Shown here piece by piece: positions 24,251 to 32,881 of a stretch of DNA of 64,000 nucleotides. Below the pieces are notes generated by a model, which worked only from the letters and a program-made list of their open reading frames with translations, was not told the origin of the DNA and ran no database searches. Both the position numbers and the translations under genes were made by a program. Source of the stretch: Pelolinea submarina (GTDB taxonomy: Bacteria; Chloroflexota; Anaerolineae; Anaerolineales; Anaerolineaceae); assembly GCF_003966975.1 (NCBI RefSeq), contig NZ_AP018437.1, positions 1,922,001-1,986,000 of the forward strand. Direction: 5' to 3'. How positions within the stretch are numbered: the stretch's first letter is position 1; each line of letters starts with the position of its first letter.

Positions 24251-25270
24251 ATGACCGCTCGATTTGCCCTCTACATGCAAGATAAACACCCCATTAAATA
24301 TGAACTGGAGATGGCCAAATATGCCGAAGATCGCGGTTTTAGCGAGATCTGGCAGGCCGATACACGCCTGGCGCGCGACTGCGTCGTGATGATGAGCGCT
24401 TTCCTGAACAGCACCAAGAAATTGCGCATCGGTTCCGCCGTTCTACCCATCTGGACGCGCAACCCGGCAGTGATTGCTGCCACCTGGAGCACTATGTGGG
24501 ACCTGGGTGGGAAGATAGACGGACGCGGGCGGGTGATGCTGGGACTGGGTGCCTGGTGGGAACCCATTGCTGGACGCGTTGGTGTGAATCGCCATAAACC
24601 GCTGCAGGCCATGCGCGAGCACATCGAAGCCATCCGCGAATTGTTCACCATGGAAGAAGTGACCTATCAGGGTGATTTCGTCAACCTGGACCGTGTGCGG
24701 TTAGACGTGGCTTTTGGCGATACCTCTCCGCGCGATATCCCGCTGTACATCGGCGCAACCGGCTCCAAGATGCTGGAAATGACCGGCGAGATCTGCGACG
24801 GTGTGCTGCTCAATTACATGGTTTCCGTAGATTACATCCGCAACGCCGTCAAACTGGTCGAGAAAGGCGCTCAAAAAGCCGGCAAGACCCTTGCTGACGT
24901 GGACCGCCCTGAACTGATTGTGTGCTGCCTGTCTGACGAGAACCCGGATGCCGCCATGCTGGAAGGCAAAAAACTGGCGGCTTACTACTTCGCCACCGAA
25001 CCGCACATCATGAAAGCCAGCGGCGTCAGCGATGAATTGCTCGCCAAAGTGCAGGCCATCATGGGCTGGCCGGCTACCGAAGAGGATTACATCAAAGCCA
25101 GCAAGGTCATCCCGGATGAGGTCGTGCGCAACATCATGGCAGTCGGCACGACCAAAGAATGCCAGGAAAAAGTGGCCCAGTATATCGAAGCAGGTGTTAC
25201 CTGCCCGATCCTTTACCCGATGATGGACGATATCAAACCGGTTGTGGATGCCTTTGCCGATTGGAAGTAG
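24251..25270 (+). CDS. LLM-class flavin-dependent oxidoreductase (luciferase/Mer-like)
   Basis: A 339-residue TIM-barrel enzyme of the bacterial luciferase / methylene-tetrahydromethanopterin reductase family, using FMN or coenzyme F420. Visible: [61 protein letters not shown] and [26 protein letters not shown]. The start is ATG 24251, 6 nt after AGGAG; an in-frame ATG at 24248 is too close to it. It is divergent from the nucleobase operon and shares its operator. A role in oxidising a related heterocycle, as RutA-type members do for pyrimidines, is plausible but inferred. Confidence 0.88.
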   Translation: MTARFALYMQDKHPIKYELEMAKYAEDRGFSEIWQADTRLARDCVVMMSAFLNSTKKLRIGSAVLPIWTRNPAVIAATWSTMWDLGGKIDGRGRVMLGLGAWWEPIAGRVGVNRHKPLQAMREHIEAIRELFTMEEVTYQGDFVNLDRVRLDVAFGDTSPRDIPLYIGATGSKMLEMTGEICDGVLLNYMVSVDYIRNAVKLVEKGAQKAGKTLADVDRPELIVCCLSDENPDAAMLEGKKLAAYYFATEPHIMKASGVSDELLAKVQAIMGWPATEEDYIKASKVIPDEVVRNIMAVGTTKECQEKVAQYIEAGVTCPILYPMMDDIKPVVDAFADWK

Positions 25271-25306
25271 ATCTTAGAACGATCTGATAAATAGTTCATC
25301 GAATAC

Positions 25307-25348
25307 AAAAACCGCTGATGGATTCATTCCAGATGGCGGTTTTTTTTA
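25307..25348 (+). terminator. Terminator of the luciferase-like gene
   Basis: Long hairpin: AAACCGC ... GCGGTTT with inner pairing ATGGA / TCCA, followed by eight T residues (25341-25348). Confidence 0.85.
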
Positions 25349-25436
25349 TTAAATATTTTTGCGCCAGTCCTAAAAAGTATATATATCTCTAATGTATACA
25401 AAAATACAAAAAGCATAAGATAAAAAAATGAAAATG

Positions 25437-25458
25437 ATCAAGCATTGTCTTGCTTGAT
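25437..25458 (+). other. Hairpin upstream of the DUF1801 gene
   Basis: ATCAAGCA-TTGTCT-TGCTTGAT, an 8-bp perfect stem followed by TAAAAAAT, 36 nt before the start codon of the next gene. It may be a 5' leader structure or a weak terminator. The rest of 25349-25436 is AT-rich with no gene. Confidence 0.45.
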
Positions 25459-25493
25459 TAAAAAATGAAAAAAGAAATGTGACAGGAAAGAGA

Positions 25494-25916
25494 ATGGCTG
25501 AACAAAAAACAGGAACGGTTACTTTACTTTCCGGCGGCAACCCGCAGATCCCGAAAGGGGACGGGGATGAACCGGTGCAGGCTTATATTGCGGCCATGCC
25601 GGGTTGGAAACACGATGTTGGCCGTAAAGTGGATGATCTGATCGCGAAGCACGTACCCAACGTACGCAAAGCGGTGAAGTGGAACTCGCCCTTTTATGGT
25701 GTTGAAGGGCAGGGCTGGTTCCTCAATTACCATTGCTTCACCAAATTCGTACGCATTGCGTTCTTTAAGGGCGCGTTGCTAAATCCCACTCCGCCGGGTT
25801 TATCCAAACAGGATGACGTGCGTTACTTCGACATCTATGAAGATAAACCACTGGATGAAAAACAACTGGGAGAATGGATCCGGCAGGCCGCGGCCATTCC
25901 GGGCTGGATTTCCTAA
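25494..25916 (+). CDS. DUF1801 domain protein
   Basis: A 140-residue cytosolic protein of the DUF1801 (YdhG-like) family, function unknown. Typical features: MPGWKHDVGRKVDDLIAKHV, the core VRKAVKWNSPFYGVEGQGWF and the strand VRIAFFKGALL. ATG 25494 follows GGAAAGAGA. A second protein with the same domain is encoded 12 nt downstream, so the pair may act together. One of the two may have arisen by duplication, though the second has an added C-terminal domain. Confidence 0.82.
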   Translation: MAEQKTGTVTLLSGGNPQIPKGDGDEPVQAYIAAMPGWKHDVGRKVDDLIAKHVPNVRKAVKWNSPFYGVEGQGWFLNYHCFTKFVRIAFFKGALLNPTPPGLSKQDDVRYFDIYEDKPLDEKQLGEWIRQAAAIPGWIS

Positions 25917-25928
25917 AGGTGAATAATC

Positions 25929-26516
25929 ATGGGCGATAAAAATCTAAAAGTGGACACATTTATGCAAAAAGCCAGCCCCTGGCAGGCTGAATACCGGAAA
26001 TTAAGAGAGATCGTGCTGTCCAGCGGACTGGATGAGGATTTCAAGTGGATGCATCCCTGTTACACGTCCGATGGCAGCAACGTCGTGCTCATCCACGGGT
26101 TCAAGGATTATTGCGCGCTGCTGTTTATCAAAGGTGCATTATTGAAAGACCCCAAGGGCATTTTGGTACAGCAGACCGAACAAGTGCAAGCGGCCCGTCA
26201 GGTGCGCTTCCGTAACCTGCAGGAGATCGTTGACCTGGAACCTTCTTTGAAAGCTTACATCCAGGAGGCCATCGATGTAGAGAAGTCCGGGATAAAGTTG
26301 GAACTCAAGAAAACCGAAGACTTCCCTATGCCGGATGAATTGAAAGCAAAATTCAGGAATGACCCGGAATTGAAAAAAGCCTTCGAAGCGTTGACCCCGG
26401 GGCGGCAGCATGCCTATCAACTGTATTTTTCTCAGGCCAAGCAGGCAGCTACACGTGAAGCGCGTATCGAGAAGTCCCGTGAGCGCATCCTGGCTGGCAT
26501 AGGGTTGAACGAGTAG
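25929..26516 (+). CDS. YdeI/OmpD-associated, DUF1801-containing protein
   Basis: A 195-residue protein. Residues about 15-115 form a DUF1801 domain (EYRKLREIVLSSGLDEDFKW, VVLIHGFKDYCALLFIKGAL). Residues about 130-190 are a YdeI / bacteriocin-protection-type helical domain with FRNDPELKKAFEALTPGRQ, then YQLYFSQAKQAATREARIEK. This two-domain order is common in the family; its function is unknown, with a link to stress reported for YdeI. The ATG is preceded by AAAGGTGAATA and starts 12 nt after the previous stop. The gene ends at a bidirectional terminator. Confidence 0.85.
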   Translation: MGDKNLKVDTFMQKASPWQAEYRKLREIVLSSGLDEDFKWMHPCYTSDGSNVVLIHGFKDYCALLFIKGALLKDPKGILVQQTEQVQAARQVRFRNLQEIVDLEPSLKAYIQEAIDVEKSGIKLELKKTEDFPMPDELKAKFRNDPELKKAFEALTPGRQHAYQLYFSQAKQAATREARIEKSRERILAGIGLNE

Positions 26517-26557
26517 ACTTTTCTTTTGCGCTGATCTCAAAAAGAATTCCCAAAAAT

Positions 26558-26584
26558 AAAAGGTGGCTTTCAAAGCCACCTTTT
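26558..26584. terminator. Bidirectional terminator
   Basis: AAAAGGTGGCTTT / AAAGCCACCTTTT stem with a tiny loop and T-run, between the DUF1801/YdeI gene and the convergent zinc peptidase gene. Confidence 0.88.
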
Positions 26585-26626
26585 TCAATATTCTGGTTCA
26601 CCCGGTGAGGGTATTGGTACTACGGA

Positions 26627-27511
26627 TCAGTCCTCCCAGCCGGGGGTGTTGCAGGTGTTAACGTCACCGGATTGAAAGCCGTCATAGAAAGCCGCCTGGC
26701 GCTGCTCAGACGAGCCGTGTGTCCAGGCTTCAGGATAGACGTATCCCTGTGTTTGCTTTTGGATACGGTCATCACCCACGGACGCGGCGGCATCCAGACT
26801 TTGTAAAATTTCCTCTCTGGTGATGGATTCCAGATAGCCGGTCTCGGTGGCGTGGTTGGCCCAAATACCGGCCAGGCAGTCAGCCTGTAATTCAGTGAAC
26901 ACGGACATGCTCTGCGGGCCGCTACTGCCCTGAATGGATGAGCTATCCAATGCGCCAAGAATATCCTGAACGTGATGACCGTATTCGTGCGAGAGGACGT
27001 AAGCCTCCGCGAAGGGGCCGCCCTGCGCGCCAAACTTCGATTGCAGTGTTTCAAAGAAGGACAAGTCAAGGTAGACCATCTGGTCGCTGGGGCAGTAGAA
27101 CGGGCCGGAGGCGCCGGATGCGTACCCGCAGGCACCCTGGGTCACTTCGCTGAACAATACGGTTTGCGCAGGGATGTATTCCACTCCGTATGATGCCAAT
27201 TCGTCCGTCCAAAAGGCCTGGATGCTGTTGACGTAACCAACAATGCGGCAGTCCTGGCGCTCATTGGCGTCCGCTCCGGTTTGGCATTCGGCTTCCAAAT
27301 CGTAGATATCCTCACTATAAGTCTGCGAGCTTGAAGACGTAAGTGCGTTTGGATCTACCAGTTGGGTCAGGTCCACACCCAGCACCATGGAGAGCAGGTA
27401 GATAATGATACCCAAGCCGCCGGCACCAACGGCGACATTGCGTCCGGTATTGCGGCCGCGGCGGTCCTGGATTTGAGAAGGATCTAATCGTTTATTCTCA
27501 TTAAAAGGCAT
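26627..27511 (-). CDS. Neutral zinc metallopeptidase (YpfJ/KPN_02809 type)
   Basis: A 294-residue membrane-anchored putative peptidase. The start MPFNENKRLDPSQIQDRRG is typical of the YpfJ family. A single membrane span (about 26-47) follows. The zinc motif HEYGHH is at 175-180, with the characteristic GYASGASGPFYCPSDQMVYLDLSF before it. The later segment ELQADCLAGIWANHA carries the third ligand glutamate region. Four cysteines outside the motif (C76, C88, C128, C140) may form disulfides, consistent with an extracytoplasmic catalytic domain. The biological substrate is unknown. Confidence 0.9.
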   Translation of the reverse strand: MPFNENKRLDPSQIQDRRGRNTGRNVAVGAGGLGIIIYLLSMVLGVDLTQLVDPNALTSSSSQTYSEDIYDLEAECQTGADANERQDCRIVGYVNSIQAFWTDELASYGVEYIPAQTVLFSEVTQGACGYASGASGPFYCPSDQMVYLDLSFFETLQSKFGAQGGPFAEAYVLSHEYGHHVQDILGALDSSSIQGSSGPQSMSVFTELQADCLAGIWANHATETGYLESITREEILQSLDAAASVGDDRIQKQTQGYVYPEAWTHGSSEQRQAAFYDGFQSGDVNTCNTPGWED

Positions 27512-27828
27512 TAATCATTTCCTTTCAGTATTTTATTTTAAGTTTACGTAAAATGAATCTATACAATTAAACTCTGAAACCTCATATTAAGTCAATAGAT
27601 ATTGGTTTGGGAATGTTTTTATTAAATGAAATTGTAATTTGTAAGAGAAGCAATCGAGTGAATATATAAGTTCCCGCTGGTTGCTGGGATTATCAATTTT
27701 CTCCCAAAATAGATTTGAAAATAAAGCTAGGAAAAATAACGAGTTGGAAAATTGGAGCGCGTAGATTCAAAGGAAAAGACTTGTATAATTAAGAAACAGG
27801 AAAAATTGTAAAATAAATAATTAAAAAA
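27512..27828. other. AT-rich intergenic region
   Basis: 317 nt between the divergent zinc peptidase and sensor genes. A TATAAT at 27784-27789 could serve the sensor gene, though no -35 is evident. No Shine-Dalgarno is present before the ATG at 27829. I see no gene, repeat or structured RNA here. Confidence 0.4.
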
Positions 27829-28230
27829 ATGAGTAAGCAAACTAAAGCTCAATTAGCGGCTGAAATTAGAGCCCTGCAAACACAGCTTGAAAAAATGCAG
27901 GGGATTCAAGATGAATCCCCCCCTAGAAAAGCATCACGCAATCTTAGCGAGCGCGTCAAAGAATTAAATTGCCTGTATAGTATTTCGGATTTGATCAGGA
28001 CACCAGGAATCTCATTTGCTGAAATACTTCAGGGAAGTGTGAATCTTCTACCACCTGCCTGGCAGTATCCTCAAATTACCTGCGCCCGGATATTGCTGGA
28101 AGATACAGAATATAGAACTGATAATTTCTGTGAGACAAAATGGAGGTTGGCTAGCAAGATCTGCGAAGCGCGTAAACAGATTGGGTCAGTTGAGGTTTAT
28201 TATCTTGAAGAACGACCAGAAGAAGATTAA
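27829..28230 (+). CDS. N-terminal fragment of a PAS/HD-GYP sensor (split by a stop codon)
   Basis: 133 residues: a coiled coil (KAQLAAEIRALQTQLEKM) followed by a GAF-like sensor domain with LSERVKELNCLYSISDLI and LLPPAWQYPQITCARILLE. The frame stops at TAA (28228-28230) in VYYLEERPEED. It then continues without shift as GPFLQEERTLIDEVADRL into the next gene. In relatives of this domain the motif runs through as EERPEEDEGPF-like text, so a single GAA/GAG-to-TAA change probably split one gene. It could be a recent nonsense mutation, a sequencing error or, less likely, suppressed. Confidence 0.7.
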   Translation: MSKQTKAQLAAEIRALQTQLEKMQGIQDESPPRKASRNLSERVKELNCLYSISDLIRTPGISFAEILQGSVNLLPPAWQYPQITCARILLEDTEYRTDNFCETKWRLASKICEARKQIGSVEVYYLEERPEED

Positions 28231-28269
28231 GGACCATTCCTGCAAGAGGAGCGCACACTGATAGATGAG

Positions 28270-31200
28270 GTGGCAGACCGTTTGAGTTATGTGGTTGAGC
28301 ATAATCAGGTGGAGAAAACATTGCGAGAAAAAGAAGAACTTTTTTATTCGATGTTTGTCCAACATAAAGCCATCATGCTGTTGATAGAGCCAAAAACCGG
28401 ACAGATCATCGATGCGAATAATGAGGCGGTATTGTTTTACGGCTATCCCAAAACGAAATTGACCTCAATGAAAATTCAGGAGATAAATTGTCTTCCTGAT
28501 GAAGCGGTTGAAAAAGAGAGGAACCTCGCGTTAAAAAGAAATAAAAATTTCTTTACATTTGAGCATAAATTAAGCAATAACGAAATTCGTTTGGTCGAAG
28601 TCCATTCAACACCTATTTCTATCAATGGGCAAGATATTTTATTTTCTATCATTCATGACATCACTGAGCGGAGACAATTTGAAGAGCGGATCCAGGACCT
28701 TTCAAGATTCCCGGACGAGAATCCCAATCCAGTCCTGCGTTTTTCAAAAGAAGGAACACTGCTGTACGCAAGCAAGAGCAGTGCAGCATTATTGAGAGAA
28801 TGGGGCAGATCAGTCGGGGAGAAAGCACCAAAAGAATGGATTGAAAACATATTCAATTCTTTTCAGTCTGATGCGTATCTCGAAATTGAGACATCATGTG
28901 AAGATAGGCTCCTTTCTTTTATATTGGCACCTATACATGAAAAGGGATATGTCAATGCTTATGGAAGAGATGTTACTGAGCAGAAACAAAAAGAAAAAGC
29001 ATTACTGGAAAGCGAGGAACGTTTTCGATCAGTACTATTTAGTACCCCGGATTTTATTCTGCTGGTGGATATTGACCTAAAAATTGAGTTTGTTAACCGG
29101 CCATTACCTGATTTGAAAGTAGATGATCTAATAGGTAGAAATATTGTTGATTTTGTAGAAGAGGAAAAACAATCGGAAATCAAGAAAATCCTAAAGAACG
29201 TGCTAAAAACTGGCTTTGATGCGATATATGAAACCCAATACCGCACCGCAAGCGGACTTACATTTTGTTATGAGACTAAAGCAGTGCGGAGAACGATTAA
29301 CAAAACAGTAGTTGGGTTGGTCCTGAACACACGGGACATAACATCGAGAAAACAGATTGAGGAAACGCTCAGAAAAAATCAGAAACGTTATGAGGAAGCG
29401 CAGCGGATCGGATTAGTTGGAAACTGGGAGTTTTACCCTGAGACCGCTGAATTTTGGGGTTCTGAAGAAGCCAGAAGGATCTATGGTTTTAGCATGGACC
29501 AAGAAAAATTCACGACTGAGAACGTGGAAGGCTGTATTCCTGAAAGGGAACGCGTTCATCAGGCGCTGATCGACCTGATCGAACACAATAAAAAGTATGA
29601 CCTGATTTTTGATATTCTCACTTTTGATAAAGAGATTCGGAAGACGATCCATTCAATTGCCGAGGTGGAAAGAGATGCGCAGGGCAAGCCTGTAAAAGTA
29701 ACCGGTGTGATCAGTGACATAACCAAACAACAAATTACTGAAAAAGCCCTTCTGGAATCAGAAAAACGACACAGAACATATATTGAGCATGCGCCGCTTG
29801 GAATCTTTATTGCTAATGATAAAGGTGAGTATATTGATGTCAATCCAAACGCATGCAAATTATTAGGTTATAGCCGCGATGAATTACTGGCACTGTCTAT
29901 TCCTGATATTTCGGATGAAGAAGATTCTATCGAGAATTTCAAGCATCTCAAAGAAGTAGGAAGAAAAAGCATTGAAACAGGACTGAAAAAAAAGGATGGT
30001 TCCATAATCAATGTAAGGTTAGATGCCGTTACTATACCCAACGATCAGTTTTTAGGTTTCGTTACGGACATTACTGAACGTAAACTTTCGGAAGAGAAAC
30101 TAAGACAAAGCGAAGAACAATACCGCTCAGTCGTCGAAGACTCTCCCGGGATGATTTGTAGATTTTCAGCAGATGGAACGATCACATTTGCGAATTATGA
30201 GTATTGTAAATTCTTTGGGAAAACGCTTGATCAATTGATCGGTGCGAATATTCAAGAAACAATTGCCAGGCAAAATAGAGAATCAATTTGGTCAAAAATC
30301 AAATCGCTAACCAGTGAATCACCGATCCAGGTATTGGAAAATGAAAATATAAATCATGCGGGAGAAATTCGCCATCTTCGTTGGACAAATCGCGCCCTAT
30401 TTAACAAAAAAGGCCACTTACTAAATTATCAATCATTTGGTGAAGACATCACTGAGCGAATGCGTACAGATAAACTGTTGAAAGTGCTCAACAAGGCCTC
30501 GACAACGATGAGTACCGCACTTGCACATAAGGATATTTTTGACGCCATCGCAAAAGAGCTCAGAAAATTGGGTATCTCTTGTTATATTATGGAATCGGAT
30601 GAGACAAAGCAATACTTATATTTGAATTTCTTAAGCTACGATTCGGCAGCCCTCAAAACTGCAATAAAGCTAACAGGAATTAAGCCTGAGAATTATTCCG
30701 TAAAAATTGATTCGGTTGATTTTATCCGAGAAGTGATCAGAGAGAAAAAGACATATTTTTCGGAAAAAACGGATCAACTGATAGGACAAATGCTGCCCAA
30801 AGCTATCAGGAAGTTATCCCCTCAGATAGAAAAAATCTTACATATTACAACAAGTATTTCAGTTCCTTTGATCAATGAAGAACAGGTTATTGGTATATTC
30901 TCAATGCAGTCAGGTAACCTGACTTTGGAGGATGTCCCTGCTGCTACTGCCTTCGCCGACCAATTATCTGCTGCATGGAAGAAAGTTGAATTAGTGCAAA
31001 ACCTGACAAAAGCAGTTGAGGGAACCATCAATACAATCGCGGCGACTGTTGAGGTACGGGATCCATACACGGCCGGCCACCAAAAACGAGTTGCTGCGTT
31101 AGCTGCAGTTATTGCTGTTGAGTTGGGCCTTGCCAGGGATCAAGTTGAAGGGATCAGAATGGCAGCGACAATTCATGACTTGGGGAAGGTCCGCGTACCG

Positions 31201-31611
31201 GCTGAGATTCTCAGCAAACCGGGTAGAATCACGGATCTTGAATATGAAATGATCAAAACCCACTCTCGAATCGGATATGATCTGTTGAAAAATATTGATT
31301 TCCCTTGGCCTCTTGCCAAGATCGTTTTACAGCACCATGAGAGAATAAACGGGTCAGGTTATCCGCAGGGGCTAAAAGGTGATGAAATCATGCTTGAAGC
31401 CAGGATTTTGGGTGTGGCAGATGTTGTGGAAGCCATGGCTTCTCATCGTCCTTACCGCCCGGCGTTAGGTATTGACCTGGCATTGAATGAGATTACAAAC
31501 GAACAGGGAATACTATTTGATTCTGACGTAGTTAATGCCTGCTTAAAAAGTTTTAAAAATGGATTCAAATTTCCTTCTGAACTGACAACCGAGGATCTCT
31601 ATATCACGTAA
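28270..31611 (+). CDS. Multi-PAS, GAF and HD-GYP signalling protein
   Basis: 1113 residues as read from GTG 28270. This is the C-terminal continuation of the frame that starts at 27829. Six PAS-type units lie at about 20-135, 140-245, 246-365, 370-490, 495-612 and 615-735 (for example YIDVNPNACKLLGYSRDELL). A GAF domain (about 740-910) follows, then HD-GYP (about 930-1100) with TIHDLGKVRVPAEILSKPG and HHERINGSGYPQGLKG. HD-GYP domains hydrolyse cyclic di-GMP. No membrane span is seen, so it is a cytosolic sensor. There is no convincing ribosome site at the GTG, which fits the view that the intact gene began at 27829. Confidence 0.85.
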   Translation: MADRLSYVVEHNQVEKTLREKEELFYSMFVQHKAIMLLIEPKTGQIIDANNEAVLFYGYPKTKLTSMKIQEINCLPDEAVEKERNLALKRNKNFFTFEHKLSNNEIRLVEVHSTPISINGQDILFSIIHDITERRQFEERIQDLSRFPDENPNPVLRFSKEGTLLYASKSSAALLREWGRSVGEKAPKEWIENIFNSFQSDAYLEIETSCEDRLLSFILAPIHEKGYVNAYGRDVTEQKQKEKALLESEERFRSVLFSTPDFILLVDIDLKIEFVNRPLPDLKVDDLIGRNIVDFVEEEKQSEIKKILKNVLKTGFDAIYETQYRTASGLTFCYETKAVRRTINKTVVGLVLNTRDITSRKQIEETLRKNQKRYEEAQRIGLVGNWEFYPETAEFWGSEEARRIYGFSMDQEKFTTENVEGCIPERERVHQALIDLIEHNKKYDLIFDILTFDKEIRKTIHSIAEVERDAQGKPVKVTGVISDITKQQITEKALLESEKRHRTYIEHAPLGIFIANDKGEYIDVNPNACKLLGYSRDELLALSIPDISDEEDSIENFKHLKEVGRKSIETGLKKKDGSIINVRLDAVTIPNDQFLGFVTDITERKLSEEKLRQSEEQYRSVVEDSPGMICRFSADGTITFANYEYCKFFGKTLDQLIGANIQETIARQNRESIWSKIKSLTSESPIQVLENENINHAGEIRHLRWTNRALFNKKGHLLNYQSFGEDITERMRTDKLLKVLNKASTTMSTALAHKDIFDAIAKELRKLGISCYIMESDETKQYLYLNFLSYDSAALKTAIKLTGIKPENYSVKIDSVDFIREVIREKKTYFSEKTDQLIGQMLPKAIRKLSPQIEKILHITTSISVPLINEEQVIGIFSMQSGNLTLEDVPAATAFADQLSAAWKKVELVQNLTKAVEGTINTIAATVEVRDPYTAGHQKRVAALAAVIAVELGLARDQVEGIRMAATIHDLGKVRVPAEILSKPGRITDLEYEMIKTHSRIGYDLLKNIDFPWPLAKIVLQHHERINGSGYPQGLKGDEIMLEARILGVADVVEAMASHRPYRPALGIDLALNEITNEQGILFDSDVVNACLKSFKNGFKFPSELTTEDLYIT

Positions 31612-31800
31612 GGGGTGCGCTGCTAATCGGGAGTTTTAGGCCAGTCAAAATCTTGTAGGATGGTAGACCAATCGCAGCCAGTATTTAAAAGAATACGGTT
31701 TTGCTTCCCAATATCTATTTATGACGGGCGGATTGCTTAATAATCGATAAGGGTCTTTCAACAGGTATTTTTATAAACTTTAAGAATATTATTAATACCG

Positions 31801-32622
31801 TTATTTCCGATAACTGAATTTACAGTTCTTTTGGAACGGGCAGCGGAAGCACTCGCCGGTATGGCTGGGCGCTGCTCCTTCTCGCAGGCATTGAATGACT
31901 CCCGCAGCTGCGCTTATGCGCTGGCGGTAGAGGGCATCCAGTGCGGGCTGCATCTGCACCATCGTGCGTTGGAAAGCCGGCTTGCGGATACGTTGCAGAT
32001 TGTTCACCCAGCGGTAATGGTCGTAATACAGCCGGCAATCGTAATCCGGGTAGATGGATCGGATATAGTGCGCATAGATAGCTACCTGCAGCTCATCATA
32101 CGGGTAAAAATTCCGGCCGGTCTTGTGATCTACCAGGATGATAGCATCCCCATCCCGTAAAACCAGGTCAATGACACCCACTAATGGGGGCAGATCTTCT
32201 GCCAGCAAGATAGCGAAGGGATGTTCGACCGCCAGTACGCGTTCCACCTGCCAGCGGTGCTGCTGGTGCAGGTTCAGGGCGTTGAGGAGGTGAGCTCGAT
32301 CACAAAATTCATCAGACGCAGCTAATTGCGCCTGTAATCCTTCCAAAGAAACAACTGCGCCATCCATATCGCCTTGATAGCTTTGCGCGATGAGTTGATG
32401 CAGTAATTTACCCTTGGTGAAATAATCCGGCAGGGGATCGGGCTGCTGGTCGAGGATATATTGCAGGTAATAACGCTGCTGGCAGAACTCCACGGTCGTG
32501 ATCTGGCTGTAGCTGAGATAGGAAAGCTGCTGATGGTGCAGAACCTGGACAAAAAGGTCGCTGTCATTATTCACCTGCGTGAGGATAGTTTGGAGAGTGG
32601 AATAAGTGTCTTGGAAATTCAT
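31801..32622 (-). CDS. PD-(D/E)XK nuclease with C-terminal iron-sulfur motif (RecB/Cas4-like)
   Basis: A 273-residue nuclease of the RecB/AddB/Cas4 superfamily. The catalytic motif is seen as GVIDLVLRDGDAIILVDHKTG (Asp ... Asp-x-Lys), and QVAIYAHYIRSIYP supplies the QxxxY motif. One cysteine before the domain (VEFCQQRYY) and three at the end (CFRCPFQKNC) match the 4Fe-4S layout of AddB and Cas4. There are no cas genes or CRISPR repeats in the window, so it is a stand-alone enzyme, probably in DNA repair. ATG 32622 is chosen as the fold starts just after it; a longer GTG start at 32667 is possible. The 189 nt upstream of 31800 hold nothing recognisable. Confidence 0.8.
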   Translation of the reverse strand: MNFQDTYSTLQTILTQVNNDSDLFVQVLHHQQLSYLSYSQITTVEFCQQRYYLQYILDQQPDPLPDYFTKGKLLHQLIAQSYQGDMDGAVVSLEGLQAQLAASDEFCDRAHLLNALNLHQQHRWQVERVLAVEHPFAILLAEDLPPLVGVIDLVLRDGDAIILVDHKTGRNFYPYDELQVAIYAHYIRSIYPDYDCRLYYDHYRWVNNLQRIRKPAFQRTMVQMQPALDALYRQRISAAAGVIQCLREGAAPSHTGECFRCPFQKNCKFSYRK

Positions 32623-32826
32623 CAGAGTCTTATTGAGGAAAAGTTGGGGTGATAAGAATTTTGGCAAGCATCAACATGTATTTTACAGTACTTCCGAATT
32701 CTCGCACCAAAAAAATTCGGGTATGGACAAAACAAAGTACATAGCCTATTGCGCCATTTTTTTCTTGAATTATCCCCGAATAGTATCCATAGTTTCCAAA
32801 GAAATAAAAATACCACTAAAAATAAT

Positions 32827-32859
32827 AAAAAGCACCCCGGATTATTCCAGGGCGCTTTT
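32827..32859 (-). terminator. Terminator of the VPS62-PAN gene
   Basis: Minus-strand hairpin AAAAGCGCCCTGGA / TCCGGGGTGCTTTT with two non-pairing positions, followed by TTATTATTTTT. It lies directly after the stop at 32882. Confidence 0.8.
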
Positions 32860-32881
32860 CCTCAATCATTACAGAACTGAC

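Noticed and set aside
31801..32622. Cas4 of a CRISPR system
   Set aside because: No repeats, cas1 or cas2 are in the window; the protein also fits RecB/AddB-type nucleases.
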